In this document: positions 49,221 through 56,628 of the stretch, one piece after another
Numbering within the stretch: the first letter of the stretch is position 1
Layout of the letters: each line of letters starts with the position of its first letter
Assembly: GCA_028285545.1 (NCBI GenBank)
Contig: JANQPA010000012.1
Location: 124,001 to 188,000 of the forward strand
Source of the DNA: Saprospiraceae bacterium
GTDB taxonomy: Bacteria; Bacteroidota; Bacteroidia; Chitinophagales; Saprospiraceae
Length of the DNA: 64,000 nt
Reading direction: 5' to 3'
The notes under the pieces: generated by a model
Told to the model about the DNA's origin: nothing
The model's database searches: none
Seen by the model: only the letters and a program-made list of their open reading frames with translations
Made by a program: the position numbers and the translations under genes

Positions 49221-49604
49221 ATGAAGTTATTAATCAAATGTAAGTCCTGTAATCGGTATATAGAAATAAAAGAGAAAGCACTAACCCGTTCAGAGTTAGA
49301 AGATAAGATTGGTGATTATTTTACCAAAAGCTGTGACCACTGTAACCAGCCCAATGAATATCATGTCAATGATGTGGAGGCTGTTGGAACAGATGAGATC
49401 AAACGAGTGGGTAGATATGCGGCCATTCTTATCGCCGCCGGATGTTTTTATTTTGCCAAAGGAGACCGGGCGATTATATTTTTAGGTTTGTTCATTGCCG
49501 GTGCGATTTTCATTGGAAGCCGGCGCTTAGCAGATGCACAATCCAATGTAGATATCTTCAACAGTATTTACATCAAAGAAAGAAGACAGGAGTCAAAAAC
49601 TTAG
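49221..49604 (+). CDS. Zinc-ribbon membrane protein, hypothetical
   Basis: A 127-residue protein. The N-terminal 'IKCKSCNRYIEI' and 'KSCDHCNQPNEYHV' give a CxxC-x28-CxxC zinc-ribbon-like pair. Two hydrophobic segments (about 66-80 and 85-99, 'YAAILIAAGCFYFAKG', 'AIIFLGLFIAGAIFIGS') follow. No named family was recognised. It is divergent from hisA and shares an identical palindrome upstream, so it may be co-regulated with the his genes. Confidence 0.6.
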   Translation: MKLLIKCKSCNRYIEIKEKALTRSELEDKIGDYFTKSCDHCNQPNEYHVNDVEAVGTDEIKRVGRYAAILIAAGCFYFAKGDRAIIFLGLFIAGAIFIGSRRLADAQSNVDIFNSIYIKERRQESKT

Positions 49605-49678
49605 TTTATTCAATTATTTTGAATTTTCTTTCCAAAACCGTGGTTGTTAGTTCTGTTCATCTATAAAACACCTCAAAA

Positions 49679-50479
49679 ATGGAACAGGATAAAGCCTATT
49701 TAAAATTTAATAAGGAGCTTTGGAATCAAAAAACAGAAATTCATGTGGATTCTGAATTCTATGAAATGAATGCCTTTTTGGCTGGAAAAAACTCTCTGAA
49801 GGATATTGAAAAAAAACTACTAGGAGATATAAGCGGCAAAAAAATACTTCACCTGCAATGCCATTTTGGACAAGATAGCCTTTCATTAGCCAGAATGGGA
49901 GCAGAAGTTACCGGGGTAGATCTCTCCAGCGTTGCCATTCAAAAAGCTAAAGACCTATCCAATCAATTGAACTTACCTGCACAATTTATTTGTAGCGATG
50001 TATTCCAATTGGATCAGCATTTGGATGAAAAATTTGACATCGTCTTCACTTCTTATGGAGTAATTGGTTGGTTGCCTGAACTAAACAACTGGGCCCGCAT
50101 CATCCATCATTTTCTAAAACCTGGAGGAAAATTTCTTATCGTTGAATTTCACCCTATAGTCTGGATGTTTGATGATGACTTTGAAAATTTCGCCTACTCA
50201 TATTTCAATAAAGAAACCATTATTGAAGAAACAGAAGGCACTTATGCCGACCGGAGTGCACCTATTAAAGCCAAAGCCTATGGATGGAATCACAGTTTAG
50301 GTGATGTAATAGGTTCTCTGCTTGAAAAAGGGCTAAAAATCACCCATTTTGAAGAGTTTGATTATTCTCCATATGACTGTTTTAATAAAATAAAGGCTGT
50401 AGAAGATGGATATCAAATTGAAGGTTTGGAAGGAAAAATTCCGATGATTTTTGCAATAGAGGCAGAACAACCTGAATAA
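49679..50479 (+). CDS. Class I SAM-dependent methyltransferase
   Basis: A 266-residue methyltransferase. Motif I is 'KKILHLQCHFGQDSLSLARM' (GxG-like 'HLQCHFGQD'), motif II is 'GAEVTGVDLSSVAIQKAKDL', and motif IV/post-I is 'FDIVFTSYGVIGWLPELNNW'. 'LKPGGKFLIVEFHP' is motif VI. The 'HLQCHFGQDSLSLARMGA' form is typical of a small-molecule methyltransferase group widespread in Bacteroidota. Substrate unknown. It is followed by a strong intrinsic terminator. Confidence 0.85.
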   Translation: MEQDKAYLKFNKELWNQKTEIHVDSEFYEMNAFLAGKNSLKDIEKKLLGDISGKKILHLQCHFGQDSLSLARMGAEVTGVDLSSVAIQKAKDLSNQLNLPAQFICSDVFQLDQHLDEKFDIVFTSYGVIGWLPELNNWARIIHHFLKPGGKFLIVEFHPIVWMFDDDFENFAYSYFNKETIIEETEGTYADRSAPIKAKAYGWNHSLGDVIGSLLEKGLKITHFEEFDYSPYDCFNKIKAVEDGYQIEGLEGKIPMIFAIEAEQPE

Positions 50480-50502
50480 GAATAATTTAGATCAAAAACA
50501 TA

Positions 50503-50537
50503 AAGCCGTCCTGGGAAGATTCCAGGACGGCTTTTTT
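50503..50537 (+). terminator. Intrinsic terminator after methyltransferase gene
   Basis: 12-bp perfect stem AAGCCGTCCTGG (50503-50514) / CCAGGACGGCTT (50522-50533), 7-nt loop, followed by a run of T. It ends 24-58 bp after the stop codon. Confidence 0.95.
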
Positions 50538-50831
50538 GTCTTTAGTGAAAAGATGGAGTATGTGATATCAAAGTATCATCAATAAAATTAATGGTATGTT
50601 TTTTCTTCAACCGGAACTTTAGATCTTTTTTTGTTTTTGGCAAATTGGGTAAAAAATAATGTCAATGTTTGTGTGGGCTAAAAATCTGCCCGGGGTAAAT
50701 GCCACCAAAAAAAGTTGGGATAGATTAAGATAAATCTCTTTCTATTTTTGGATATAGATTATAACTACAACTGGGTCCTAATCTATCCCCCTTAAAATTT
50801 GAGTCCGATTGAATTGTATGTGACCTAAGGC
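50538..50831. other. Intergenic tail before lytic transglycosylase 3' end
   Basis: About 290 bp without ORF, hairpin or recognisable promoter. Nothing supportable is seen. Confidence 0.4.
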
Positions 50832-51992
50832 TTATACTCTGTTAAAGGCTGCGGCCTTAGAAAGATACAGCACCAATTGTTGGTTGATAACTATATCTGC
50901 TTTTTTCAAATTATTCCATACCATAATTTCTTCGATCGTACACTTAAAACGTTTGGCGAGTGCATCGATCGATTCTCCTTTTTCTACAGTATACGTCATC
51001 TTAAACTTGCCAGCAGGAACGGGTGCTTTGATGGATGTTCCTTTTTTGGACAGGTATTCTCTAACATTTTCTACAGCGTTCTGAGGAAGAATGATATAGT
51101 TACCTTTTGATTGTCCAGGAACAAATCCTTTTAAGTAAACGGGGTTAAGACCGGCGATCGTACTATAGTCTACTCCGCTTGCTTTAGCCAATTCACTGAA
51201 GCTTGCTCTTTGATAAACTTTCAAGGTGCGTGTATTTCTTAAATCGTATTTCGGTAATTTGGGTATCAGTCCGTGGTTACGGTAGTAATTTGCAATGTAT
51301 GCAGCTGCTACAAATTTAGGAATGTAGAGCTGAGTTTCTTTAGGTAGAAAATTTTTTACAACGTCAAAGTTTTTGGAACCAGCTGTTCTGATTGCCTGTT
51401 GTACGCGTCCTGGACCACTATTATAGGCAGCCAATACTAGGGACCAGTCTCCAAACATGCGATACATATCAGATAGCATACGCACGGCAGCTTCTGTAGC
51501 ACGATAAGGATCATGACGCTCATCCATATACTGATCAACGGTCAGCTTGTAGTGTCTGGCAGTGATACCCATCATTTGCCAAAGTCCTACTGCTCCTGCA
51601 TGAGAACGGATGTCCAAACGCAGTCCGGATTCAATAATTGGTAAATATTTGAGTTCTCTAGGAAGGTTGTAAGCATCCAGGTAGTGCTCAAAAATTGGGA
51701 AGAACAGCTCTGTACGACCAAGAATGGTTTCTGTTTCGCGTTTTCCTGCTGTAACGTACTGTCTTACTTGCTTGGTAATAGCATCCGTATAAGTGAATTT
51801 GAAGGGAATGTCTATACGAGATAGACGATCCTGGATGCCAATTTCGGTGGTTACATCATAGTACTCAGTAGTAACTATGTTTGTGTTCGCAGTGATTGCT
51901 TCATTTGCATAATGCAAATCGGTTGTTGTTGAGTAGGCCGAATAGCTGCATAGGGCAACCATTAAGGCTACTGATGTCCATGGGATGTTCAT
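50832..51992 (-). CDS. MltD-like lytic transglycosylase with LysM domain
   Basis: The frame is open to an ATG at 52106, but ATG 51992 starts a signal peptide ('MNIPWTSVALMVALCSYSAY'), so it is used (386 aa). An SLT domain at about 100-235 has the catalytic Glu121 in 'LPIIESGLRLDIRSHAGAVG' followed by 'LWQMM', then 'YNSGPGRVQQAI'. A C-terminal LysM at about 335-383 ('YTVEKGESIDALAKRFKCTI', 'EEIMVWNN') binds peptidoglycan; a weaker LysM-like segment is at about 255-315. It cleaves glycan strands to 1,6-anhydro ends in the periplasm. A good promoter lies at 52135-52165. Confidence 0.9.
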   Translation of the reverse strand: MNIPWTSVALMVALCSYSAYSTTTDLHYANEAITANTNIVTTEYYDVTTEIGIQDRLSRIDIPFKFTYTDAITKQVRQYVTAGKRETETILGRTELFFPIFEHYLDAYNLPRELKYLPIIESGLRLDIRSHAGAVGLWQMMGITARHYKLTVDQYMDERHDPYRATEAAVRMLSDMYRMFGDWSLVLAAYNSGPGRVQQAIRTAGSKNFDVVKNFLPKETQLYIPKFVAAAYIANYYRNHGLIPKLPKYDLRNTRTLKVYQRASFSELAKASGVDYSTIAGLNPVYLKGFVPGQSKGNYIILPQNAVENVREYLSKKGTSIKAPVPAGKFKMTYTVEKGESIDALAKRFKCTIEEIMVWNNLKKADIVINQQLVLYLSKAAAFNRV

Positions 51993-52518
51993 TTTATTTG
52001 AGATTTTGATTTTACCCTTTTTCAGGAACGAATCCTGAGAGTGTATATTTAAAGCACTGAATAAGGGTTTACAACGTTTCTTTTTTAAAATAACCGTTTC
52101 TATCATTTAACTTGAACCTTGGATTATAACGGGGCAAAGGTATACTCTTTTCCCAGAATAAACAATGATATTTGTCTAAGTGACAATCAATGTTCTACCA
52201 AAGTCCGACCTCAAACGATAAATTGAAAATAAAGAGCATAAGGTATTACCGAATAAGTATTGGTAATTACTTATTATTTCAAAAGTAAATATTGGTAATC
52301 ATGCTCCAGGTGAAAGATGAGCTAAGGAATTTCAGATGTAATATGTTCGCTATGTTCGATACAAATATAGTTAAAGAAAATCTTAAAATCATGTTAAAAT
52401 GAATTTTTTTTCCGATTTTCTTGAAAAAAACCCCTTTTTCTCACATTTTTCTACCGTTTCCTAAGTAACAATGAACTTTTATTACCCTTTAGACTACCTT
52501 TACATAGAAAAGTAACAT
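51993..52518. other. 526-bp divergent intergenic region
   Basis: Holds the mltD-like promoter, GGTATTACC/GGTAATTAC-type repeats near 52230-52300, and an AT-rich stretch before moaD. TACCTTTA at about 52495-52502 is a near match to a -7 element for moaD. No ORF is supported. Confidence 0.45.
52135..52165 (-). promoter_or_regulatory. Promoter of lytic transglycosylase gene
   Basis: On the minus strand TTG (52163-52165), 20 bp, TACCTTTG (52135-52142), the same spacing as in front of the blaI-like gene. Initiation near 52128 gives a leader of about 135 nt to the ATG at 51992. Confidence 0.6.
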
Positions 52519-52764
52519 ATGAATTTAAAAGTTTTAGCATTTGGTATTGCCAAAGATATCGTGGGAGGCTCCAGCCTTGATTTACAATTAAATTCTGCTT
52601 CTGCCACCGTAGGCGAATTAAAAGAGAAACTAGCACAGGATTTTCCGCAATTTAAAAATCTGCGTTCTTTTGCCATTGCAGTGAATGAAGAGTACGCTGA
52701 GGATGGGCAAATGATTAGTAGTTCTGATGAGGTGGTGATCATTCCTCCTGTTAGTGGCGGGTAA
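52519..52764 (+). CDS. moaD: Molybdopterin synthase sulfur carrier subunit
   Basis: An 81-residue ubiquitin-fold protein with 'LKVLAFGIAKDIVGGSSLDL', 'TVGELKEKLAQDFPQFKNLR', 'FAIAVNEEYAEDGQMISSSD' and the closing 'EVVIIPPVSGG'. The C-terminal Gly-Gly is thiocarboxylated and donates sulfur to precursor Z in molybdopterin synthesis. The large subunit MoaE is not in the window. It stands about 0.75 kb from the mobBA-moaC-moaA genes, on the opposite strand. Confidence 0.92.
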   Translation: MNLKVLAFGIAKDIVGGSSLDLQLNSASATVGELKEKLAQDFPQFKNLRSFAIAVNEEYAEDGQMISSSDEVVIIPPVSGG

Positions 52765-52798
52765 TAATTGGGGTTTATCCCTTCAGGATGACTGGTCT

Positions 52799-52814
52799 GC
52801 AGTCTTCAGACTGC
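52799..52814. terminator. Hairpin between convergent genes (CAGTCTGAAGACTG core)
   Basis: GCAGTCT-TC-AGACTGC between moaD and the opposing gene at 52844. It shares its 14-bp palindromic core with the hairpin at 943-962, also located between convergent genes. Confidence 0.4.
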
Positions 52815-52843
52815 TCTAAAAAATATTCATTCGCAAAATACTA

Positions 52844-53305
52844 TCAAGAATCCGATAGTATTTCATAATCTTTCGGTGTATCAAGATCAATTTTTTCACC
52901 CATTTCCATCTTATCAGTCATTTCAAGCATGGTAGTATCAGTATGGAACATTCGGCCCGTCGTCTTTTCTACAACAATCGGCCCAGGTCCGATTCGACTA
53001 AAATTAAAGTCATATTCTTCAACAAATTTGAATGACCCCCAAGATATCAACCAATAATAAGGCGTCTCCTTTAGAACTCTTTTGTTTATAATAAAATACT
53101 CCTTTGTTTTCGAATCAGGTTTTATCCAATCTGAAATTTCAATTTTCCAGAAAAGTCGAAAACCCTTTATACACTTTAAATAATTGTAGTTGCTGACCAA
53201 CCACTTTTTAACTTTGCTGGTATAAACTGGCACCATATCCATTTCCCTTTCATTTTGAATTTTCAGATATGCTTCAACTTTTTTTATGGCTTCCGATTTT
53301 TTCAT
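52844..53305 (-). CDS. Hypothetical protein, possibly Imm35/YrhB-like
   Basis: A 153-residue cytoplasmic protein. 'RIGPGPIVVEKTTGRMFHTD' resembles the 'GxGPiiVdk.TG.v...G' segment of YrhB/Imm35-type proteins, which occur as toxin immunity partners or small chaperones. The remainder has no clear match. It has more lysine/aromatic residues than the flanking moa genes, and no toxin gene is adjacent. It interrupts the molybdenum cofactor genes together with a REP-like cluster. Confidence 0.5.
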   Translation of the reverse strand: MKKSEAIKKVEAYLKIQNEREMDMVPVYTSKVKKWLVSNYNYLKCIKGFRLFWKIEISDWIKPDSKTKEYFIINKRVLKETPYYWLISWGSFKFVEEYDFNFSRIGPGPIVVEKTTGRMFHTDTTMLEMTDKMEMGEKIDLDTPKDYEILSDS

Positions 53306-53385
53306 TTTTTTGTGAAATGTACTTGTCCTTTTATAATAAAGGAAGGAGTAAAAAGTGTGTGAGTTCCATGCTCGGAATTTGTTTC

Positions 53386-53466
53386 GCCTCTCTGAGGCTC
53401 TATTGGGAGAACTTTTTCTTCCCCAAGCTGGCGCTTGGGGTTAAGTATATTTCGCCCTTACAGGGC
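53386..53466. repeat. Cluster of three REP-like hairpins
   Basis: GCCTC-TCT-GAGGC (53386-53398), CCCCAAGC-TGGC-GCTTGGGG (53421-53440) and GCCCT-TAC-AGGGC (53454-53466), the outer two preceded by TTTC/TTC. The set resembles the dispersed 'TTTCGCCCTTACAGGGC' REP-type repeats common in Bacteroidota. No RAYT transposase is seen. Confidence 0.7.
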
Positions 53467-53518
53467 TAAGTTGATACCTGAACTAAATAGTTTAATGCCT
53501 ATTAGCCTTTTTTTATTT

Positions 53519-54685
53519 CTATCTATTTAAAATTTTTATTGCTTCATCCATTTCTTCCTTATTATTGACATTCATTAAGGTTGTAGGATCTGCGGCATCC
53601 AATAATTCTACCATAGAATTAATGAGCACTTTTCTAGGGCAAGAATATCCCTGCGCTAGAAATTGTAACAAAACAGGATAGGCTCTAGGCTCCCAAATGG
53701 CGATCAAAGGTTCCGGAAATTGATTAACAGGACTATTGAAGGCAGTAGCTAGTTGTGAAATATTTCTTTGTTCAGATAATTGCCTAATTGCAGATTCATT
53801 TAATAAAGGCAAATCGCAGGCTACCACCAGCCAGGCAGCTTCCGGGTCTTCCCTAAAAGCAGAAAGGATAGCTCCAAAAGGACCAAGACCATCAAAACTA
53901 TCTGCCAATAGTGGAAACTCACTTTGCATGGATTCTACCTGATCTTTTCTACAGGAAATGTAAGTTTGATCGCAAAATAGGTCCAAAAGCTCCGCTGCAT
54001 ATTCTCTTTGGGGTACACCATGATAAGAAATGGCTCCCTTATCTTGTCCCATACGCTGGCTTTTCCCACCTGCCAAAACTAGACCTTTCAAAACTGGACG
54101 TCTCTTTTCCATGGCCTGGGAAAGAAAAGAAGCAATTCTTGTTACCTCGTTGATGTGAAAAACAGGTATTCGACTATCTTCTAATTTTTCTTCTAAAAAA
54201 TCATAGGGGAATTCCTGTTCGTCAGTTCTTAAAATCAATTGGATATCTGTTAGGCGGTCTAATTTTCTGGAAAGAGATTCCTTTTTCTTTGGGTCCAGCA
54301 CAACAATCTGATGCTTAGCTTTAAAATGATTGCCATTCACCAGCACCAAATCTTCATTATTAAACTGAACTCTAAACTGATAACTATCATAAGACGCCTG
54401 GCTATCGAAACGATGGAAGTTTATTTTGTCAGTATATTCAAAAGCGGCACCGGCCTCCATTGCATTCTCTGGATTTGCAGGTAATTCGCTATGCTCATCT
54501 CCATGTTTATGATCAGCATCTACATAAGCCATTCGATACTTATTCTTCAATTCCTGAATTAGCTGGTAGGATAACTGTTGGATTTTTCCACAAGGGGTGC
54601 CAATAATTGCCCATTCATTTCGGTGAAATTGCCCATAAGTGGGTTTGTTTAACTTGGCATGTTTTTGATGTGTTCCTGATGTCAT
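53519..54685 (-). CDS. MobA-like molybdenum cofactor nucleotidyltransferase with MobB-like N-terminus
   Basis: The frame opens at 54718, but ATG 54685 leaves one base after moaC and is preferred (388 aa). Residues about 20-190 resemble a MobB-type domain in which the P-loop is not conserved ('IIGTPCGKIQQLS' in place of G..nsGKTT). Residues about 198-388 form a MobA-like NTP transferase with 'KGLVLAGGKSQRMGQDKGAI', 'DSFDGLGPFGAILSAF' and 'WLVVACDLPLLN' (catalytic Asp). It would attach GMP or CMP to molybdopterin. Fusion of MobB-like and MobA domains occurs in several Bacteroidota. The degraded P-loop suggests the N-part is structural. Confidence 0.8.
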   Translation of the reverse strand: MTSGTHQKHAKLNKPTYGQFHRNEWAIIGTPCGKIQQLSYQLIQELKNKYRMAYVDADHKHGDEHSELPANPENAMEAGAAFEYTDKINFHRFDSQASYDSYQFRVQFNNEDLVLVNGNHFKAKHQIVVLDPKKKESLSRKLDRLTDIQLILRTDEQEFPYDFLEEKLEDSRIPVFHINEVTRIASFLSQAMEKRRPVLKGLVLAGGKSQRMGQDKGAISYHGVPQREYAAELLDLFCDQTYISCRKDQVESMQSEFPLLADSFDGLGPFGAILSAFREDPEAAWLVVACDLPLLNESAIRQLSEQRNISQLATAFNSPVNQFPEPLIAIWEPRAYPVLLQFLAQGYSCPRKVLINSMVELLDAADPTTLMNVNNKEEMDEAIKILNR

Positions 54686-54686
54686 T

Positions 54687-55166
54687 TTATTCTTCTCTTT
54701 TAAAATCGCGCTTACCACCTGATTTTGCCATCAATTTGGTTTCCTTAATAATAATATCATGAGAAAAAGCCTTGCACATATCATAAATGGTCAAAGCAGC
54801 AATACTTGCCCCCATCATTGCTTCCATTTCCACGCCCGTTTTGGCAGTAACACTGGCTGTACAATCTATAATAACTTCGTTGGCTTCATTCAGCCCAATT
54901 TCTATTGAACAATTATCCATACCAATAGGATGACATAAAGGTATTAATTCTCCAGTTTTTTTTGCCCCCATAATACCTGCCAGGATGGCCGTCTGGAAGA
55001 CTGGGCCCTTTTTGGTTTGGATATCATCACCTACCAATTGCTCTAGAACTTCTTCTGTTAATATGACTTTACTCCGCGCTTTTGCTATGCGATGACTTAC
55101 TTTTTTATTCCTCACATTTACCATGGAGGGATTACCGGAATCATCTAGATGTGTGAATTTGGACAT
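54687..55166 (-). CDS. moaC: Cyclic pyranopterin monophosphate synthase
   Basis: A 159-residue MoaC. 'KFTHLDDSGNPSMVNVRNKK' is at the N-terminus; 'GAKKTGELIPLCHPIGMDNC' is the signature and 'VTAKTGVEMEAMMGASIAAL' with 'TIYDMCKAFSHDIIIKETKL' contains the catalytic Lys/Asp region. It converts the MoaA product 3',8-cH2GTP to cPMP. The mobBA-like gene follows after one base. Confidence 0.96.
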   Translation of the reverse strand: MSKFTHLDDSGNPSMVNVRNKKVSHRIAKARSKVILTEEVLEQLVGDDIQTKKGPVFQTAILAGIMGAKKTGELIPLCHPIGMDNCSIEIGLNEANEVIIDCTASVTAKTGVEMEAMMGASIAALTIYDMCKAFSHDIIIKETKLMAKSGGKRDFKREE

Positions 55167-55418
55167 GGAAATGTTTTTGTTTTTTCGGGTTCACGGGTTC
55201 ACATTAGGGATTGCTTTATTGAAAGTATAGTTGCTTATTTTAGCTTTTTTTCTCACTCAACTTCCTCCGGTAGTCAGGAATTTCGCAGATTTTGCGAATA
55301 ATTCTAATCATCAAAATATTATAGTATTACAGAATTATAGTATCATTTAATCTGCCCATTTGCATATCTTCTCATTTACTCATCATAGTATTGCAGCATC
55401 AAAAAATCATAGGATTAA
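55167..55418. repeat. Composite intergenic repeat, copy B
   Basis: Two parts: a core at 55206-55257 (starts AGGGATTGCTTTATTGAAAG, ends TTTTTTCTCAC) and a 3'-end-type part at about 55330-55420 ('ATCTGCCCATTTGCATATCT', 'AGCATCAAAAAATCATAGGA') that runs up to the moaA stop. Copy C, with the same order, lies in the next intergenic region. Confidence 0.7.
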
Positions 55419-56417
55419 TCAACCACCGATGGTGGACATGGATTCAGAAGCTGGAAAACCAAACTGTCTGTTTTTTTCCGCTTCGAAACCATTTTTTGCT
55501 CTATTACCAATAGCTTCTGCAAAGGTAGCATGCAGTTGTTCATCTGTTGCACCCGCCCTAATTATATCTCTGACATTAAAAACTCCATCATCATACAAAC
55601 AAGTCTTCAGCATCCCTTGTGGGGTAATCCGAATTCGGTTGCAGGTGCCACAAAAAGTTCGACTGAAAGCGGCAATAACGCCAATACTACCCTGATGTCC
55701 TGGAATTTGGTAATTATAGGAGGTAGAATTAGGAGGATCAGGTAGTTTTTCTAAATCAGGGTAAGATTCTCGAATGTGTTCAATAATGCGTTGATAATTC
55801 CATTCTAATTTCGGATAATAATCTCCGGTTCCATTAAAAGGCATTTCTTCAATAAACCGAACACTTACCGGATAGTCTTTTGTTAATTGAACCATAGGCA
55901 GTATGTCCTGAGTATTTTTACCGTCCATAATCACCGCATTGATCTTTGTAGGCATACCATGATTAATAAGGGCATCAAAGGTTTCCATGACCTTAGGAAA
56001 AACATTCCTTCTGGTAATCTCAAAAAATCGATCAGGGTCTAAAGTATCCAGGCTCAAGTTTACGGAATGAATGCCCATTTTTTTTAGGTCCCCAACAATG
56101 GGCGCTGTTAGGGTCCCATTAGTTGTAATATTGACTTTATTGATTCCTGGTATTTTGCACAAATTGAAAAGGAACTCCAACATGTCTTTCCTCACAAATG
56201 GCTCACCTCCCGTAATTCTCACTTTTTCAATCCCCATTCCAGCCAGTAGAGTAATAAGGCGATCCATTTCTTCATAGGTCAATAAATCTTCCTTTGCCAC
56301 ATACTCGATTCCCTCCTCGGGCATACAATAGAAGCACCTAAGATTACAACGGTCGGTGACCGCTAGTCTTACATAGTTTATTAATCTACCGTGATTATCA
56401 TATACCTTTCGCTTCAT
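55419..56417 (-). CDS. moaA: GTP 3',8-cyclase, radical SAM enzyme
   Basis: A 332-residue MoaA. The radical-SAM cluster is 'TDRCNLRCFYCMPEEG' (Cys24, Cys28, Cys31). The C-terminal auxiliary cluster is 'FCGTCNRIRITPQGMLKTCL'. 'VRITGGEPFVRKDM' and 'NITTNGTL' are the SAM-binding blocks. The protein ends in Gly-Gly ('MSTIGG'), the conserved MoaA tail needed for activity. It starts molybdenum cofactor synthesis from GTP. The gene is 252 bp upstream of moaC on the same strand. Confidence 0.97.
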   Translation of the reverse strand: MKRKVYDNHGRLINYVRLAVTDRCNLRCFYCMPEEGIEYVAKEDLLTYEEMDRLITLLAGMGIEKVRITGGEPFVRKDMLEFLFNLCKIPGINKVNITTNGTLTAPIVGDLKKMGIHSVNLSLDTLDPDRFFEITRRNVFPKVMETFDALINHGMPTKINAVIMDGKNTQDILPMVQLTKDYPVSVRFIEEMPFNGTGDYYPKLEWNYQRIIEHIRESYPDLEKLPDPPNSTSYNYQIPGHQGSIGVIAAFSRTFCGTCNRIRITPQGMLKTCLYDDGVFNVRDIIRAGATDEQLHATFAEAIGNRAKNGFEAEKNRQFGFPASESMSTIGG

Positions 56418-56628
56418 GTTCTCAAGTTTTCAAGTTAGCAAGTGTTCACGTTGGGGATAATTTTATTGAAGATATAGTTGTTTATTAGTGCTTTTTTCTC
56501 ACGCTGATAACGCTAATTTTGCAAATTATTTTAATCCTCAACATATCATCACAGAATTCTTATATCTAAAAATATACGTATCTGCCCATTTGCAAATCTG
56601 CAAATTTTCACATCAAAAAATCATAGCA
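56418..56628. repeat. Composite intergenic repeat, copy C
   Basis: Core at 56453-56504 (starts GGGGATAATTTTATTGAAGA, ends TTTTTTCTCACGC) and 3'-end-type part at about 56555-56632 ('ATCTGCCCATTTGCAAATCT', 'ATCAAAAAATCATAGCATCA') reaching the stop region of the esterase gene. Same order and orientation as copy B. Confidence 0.7.
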
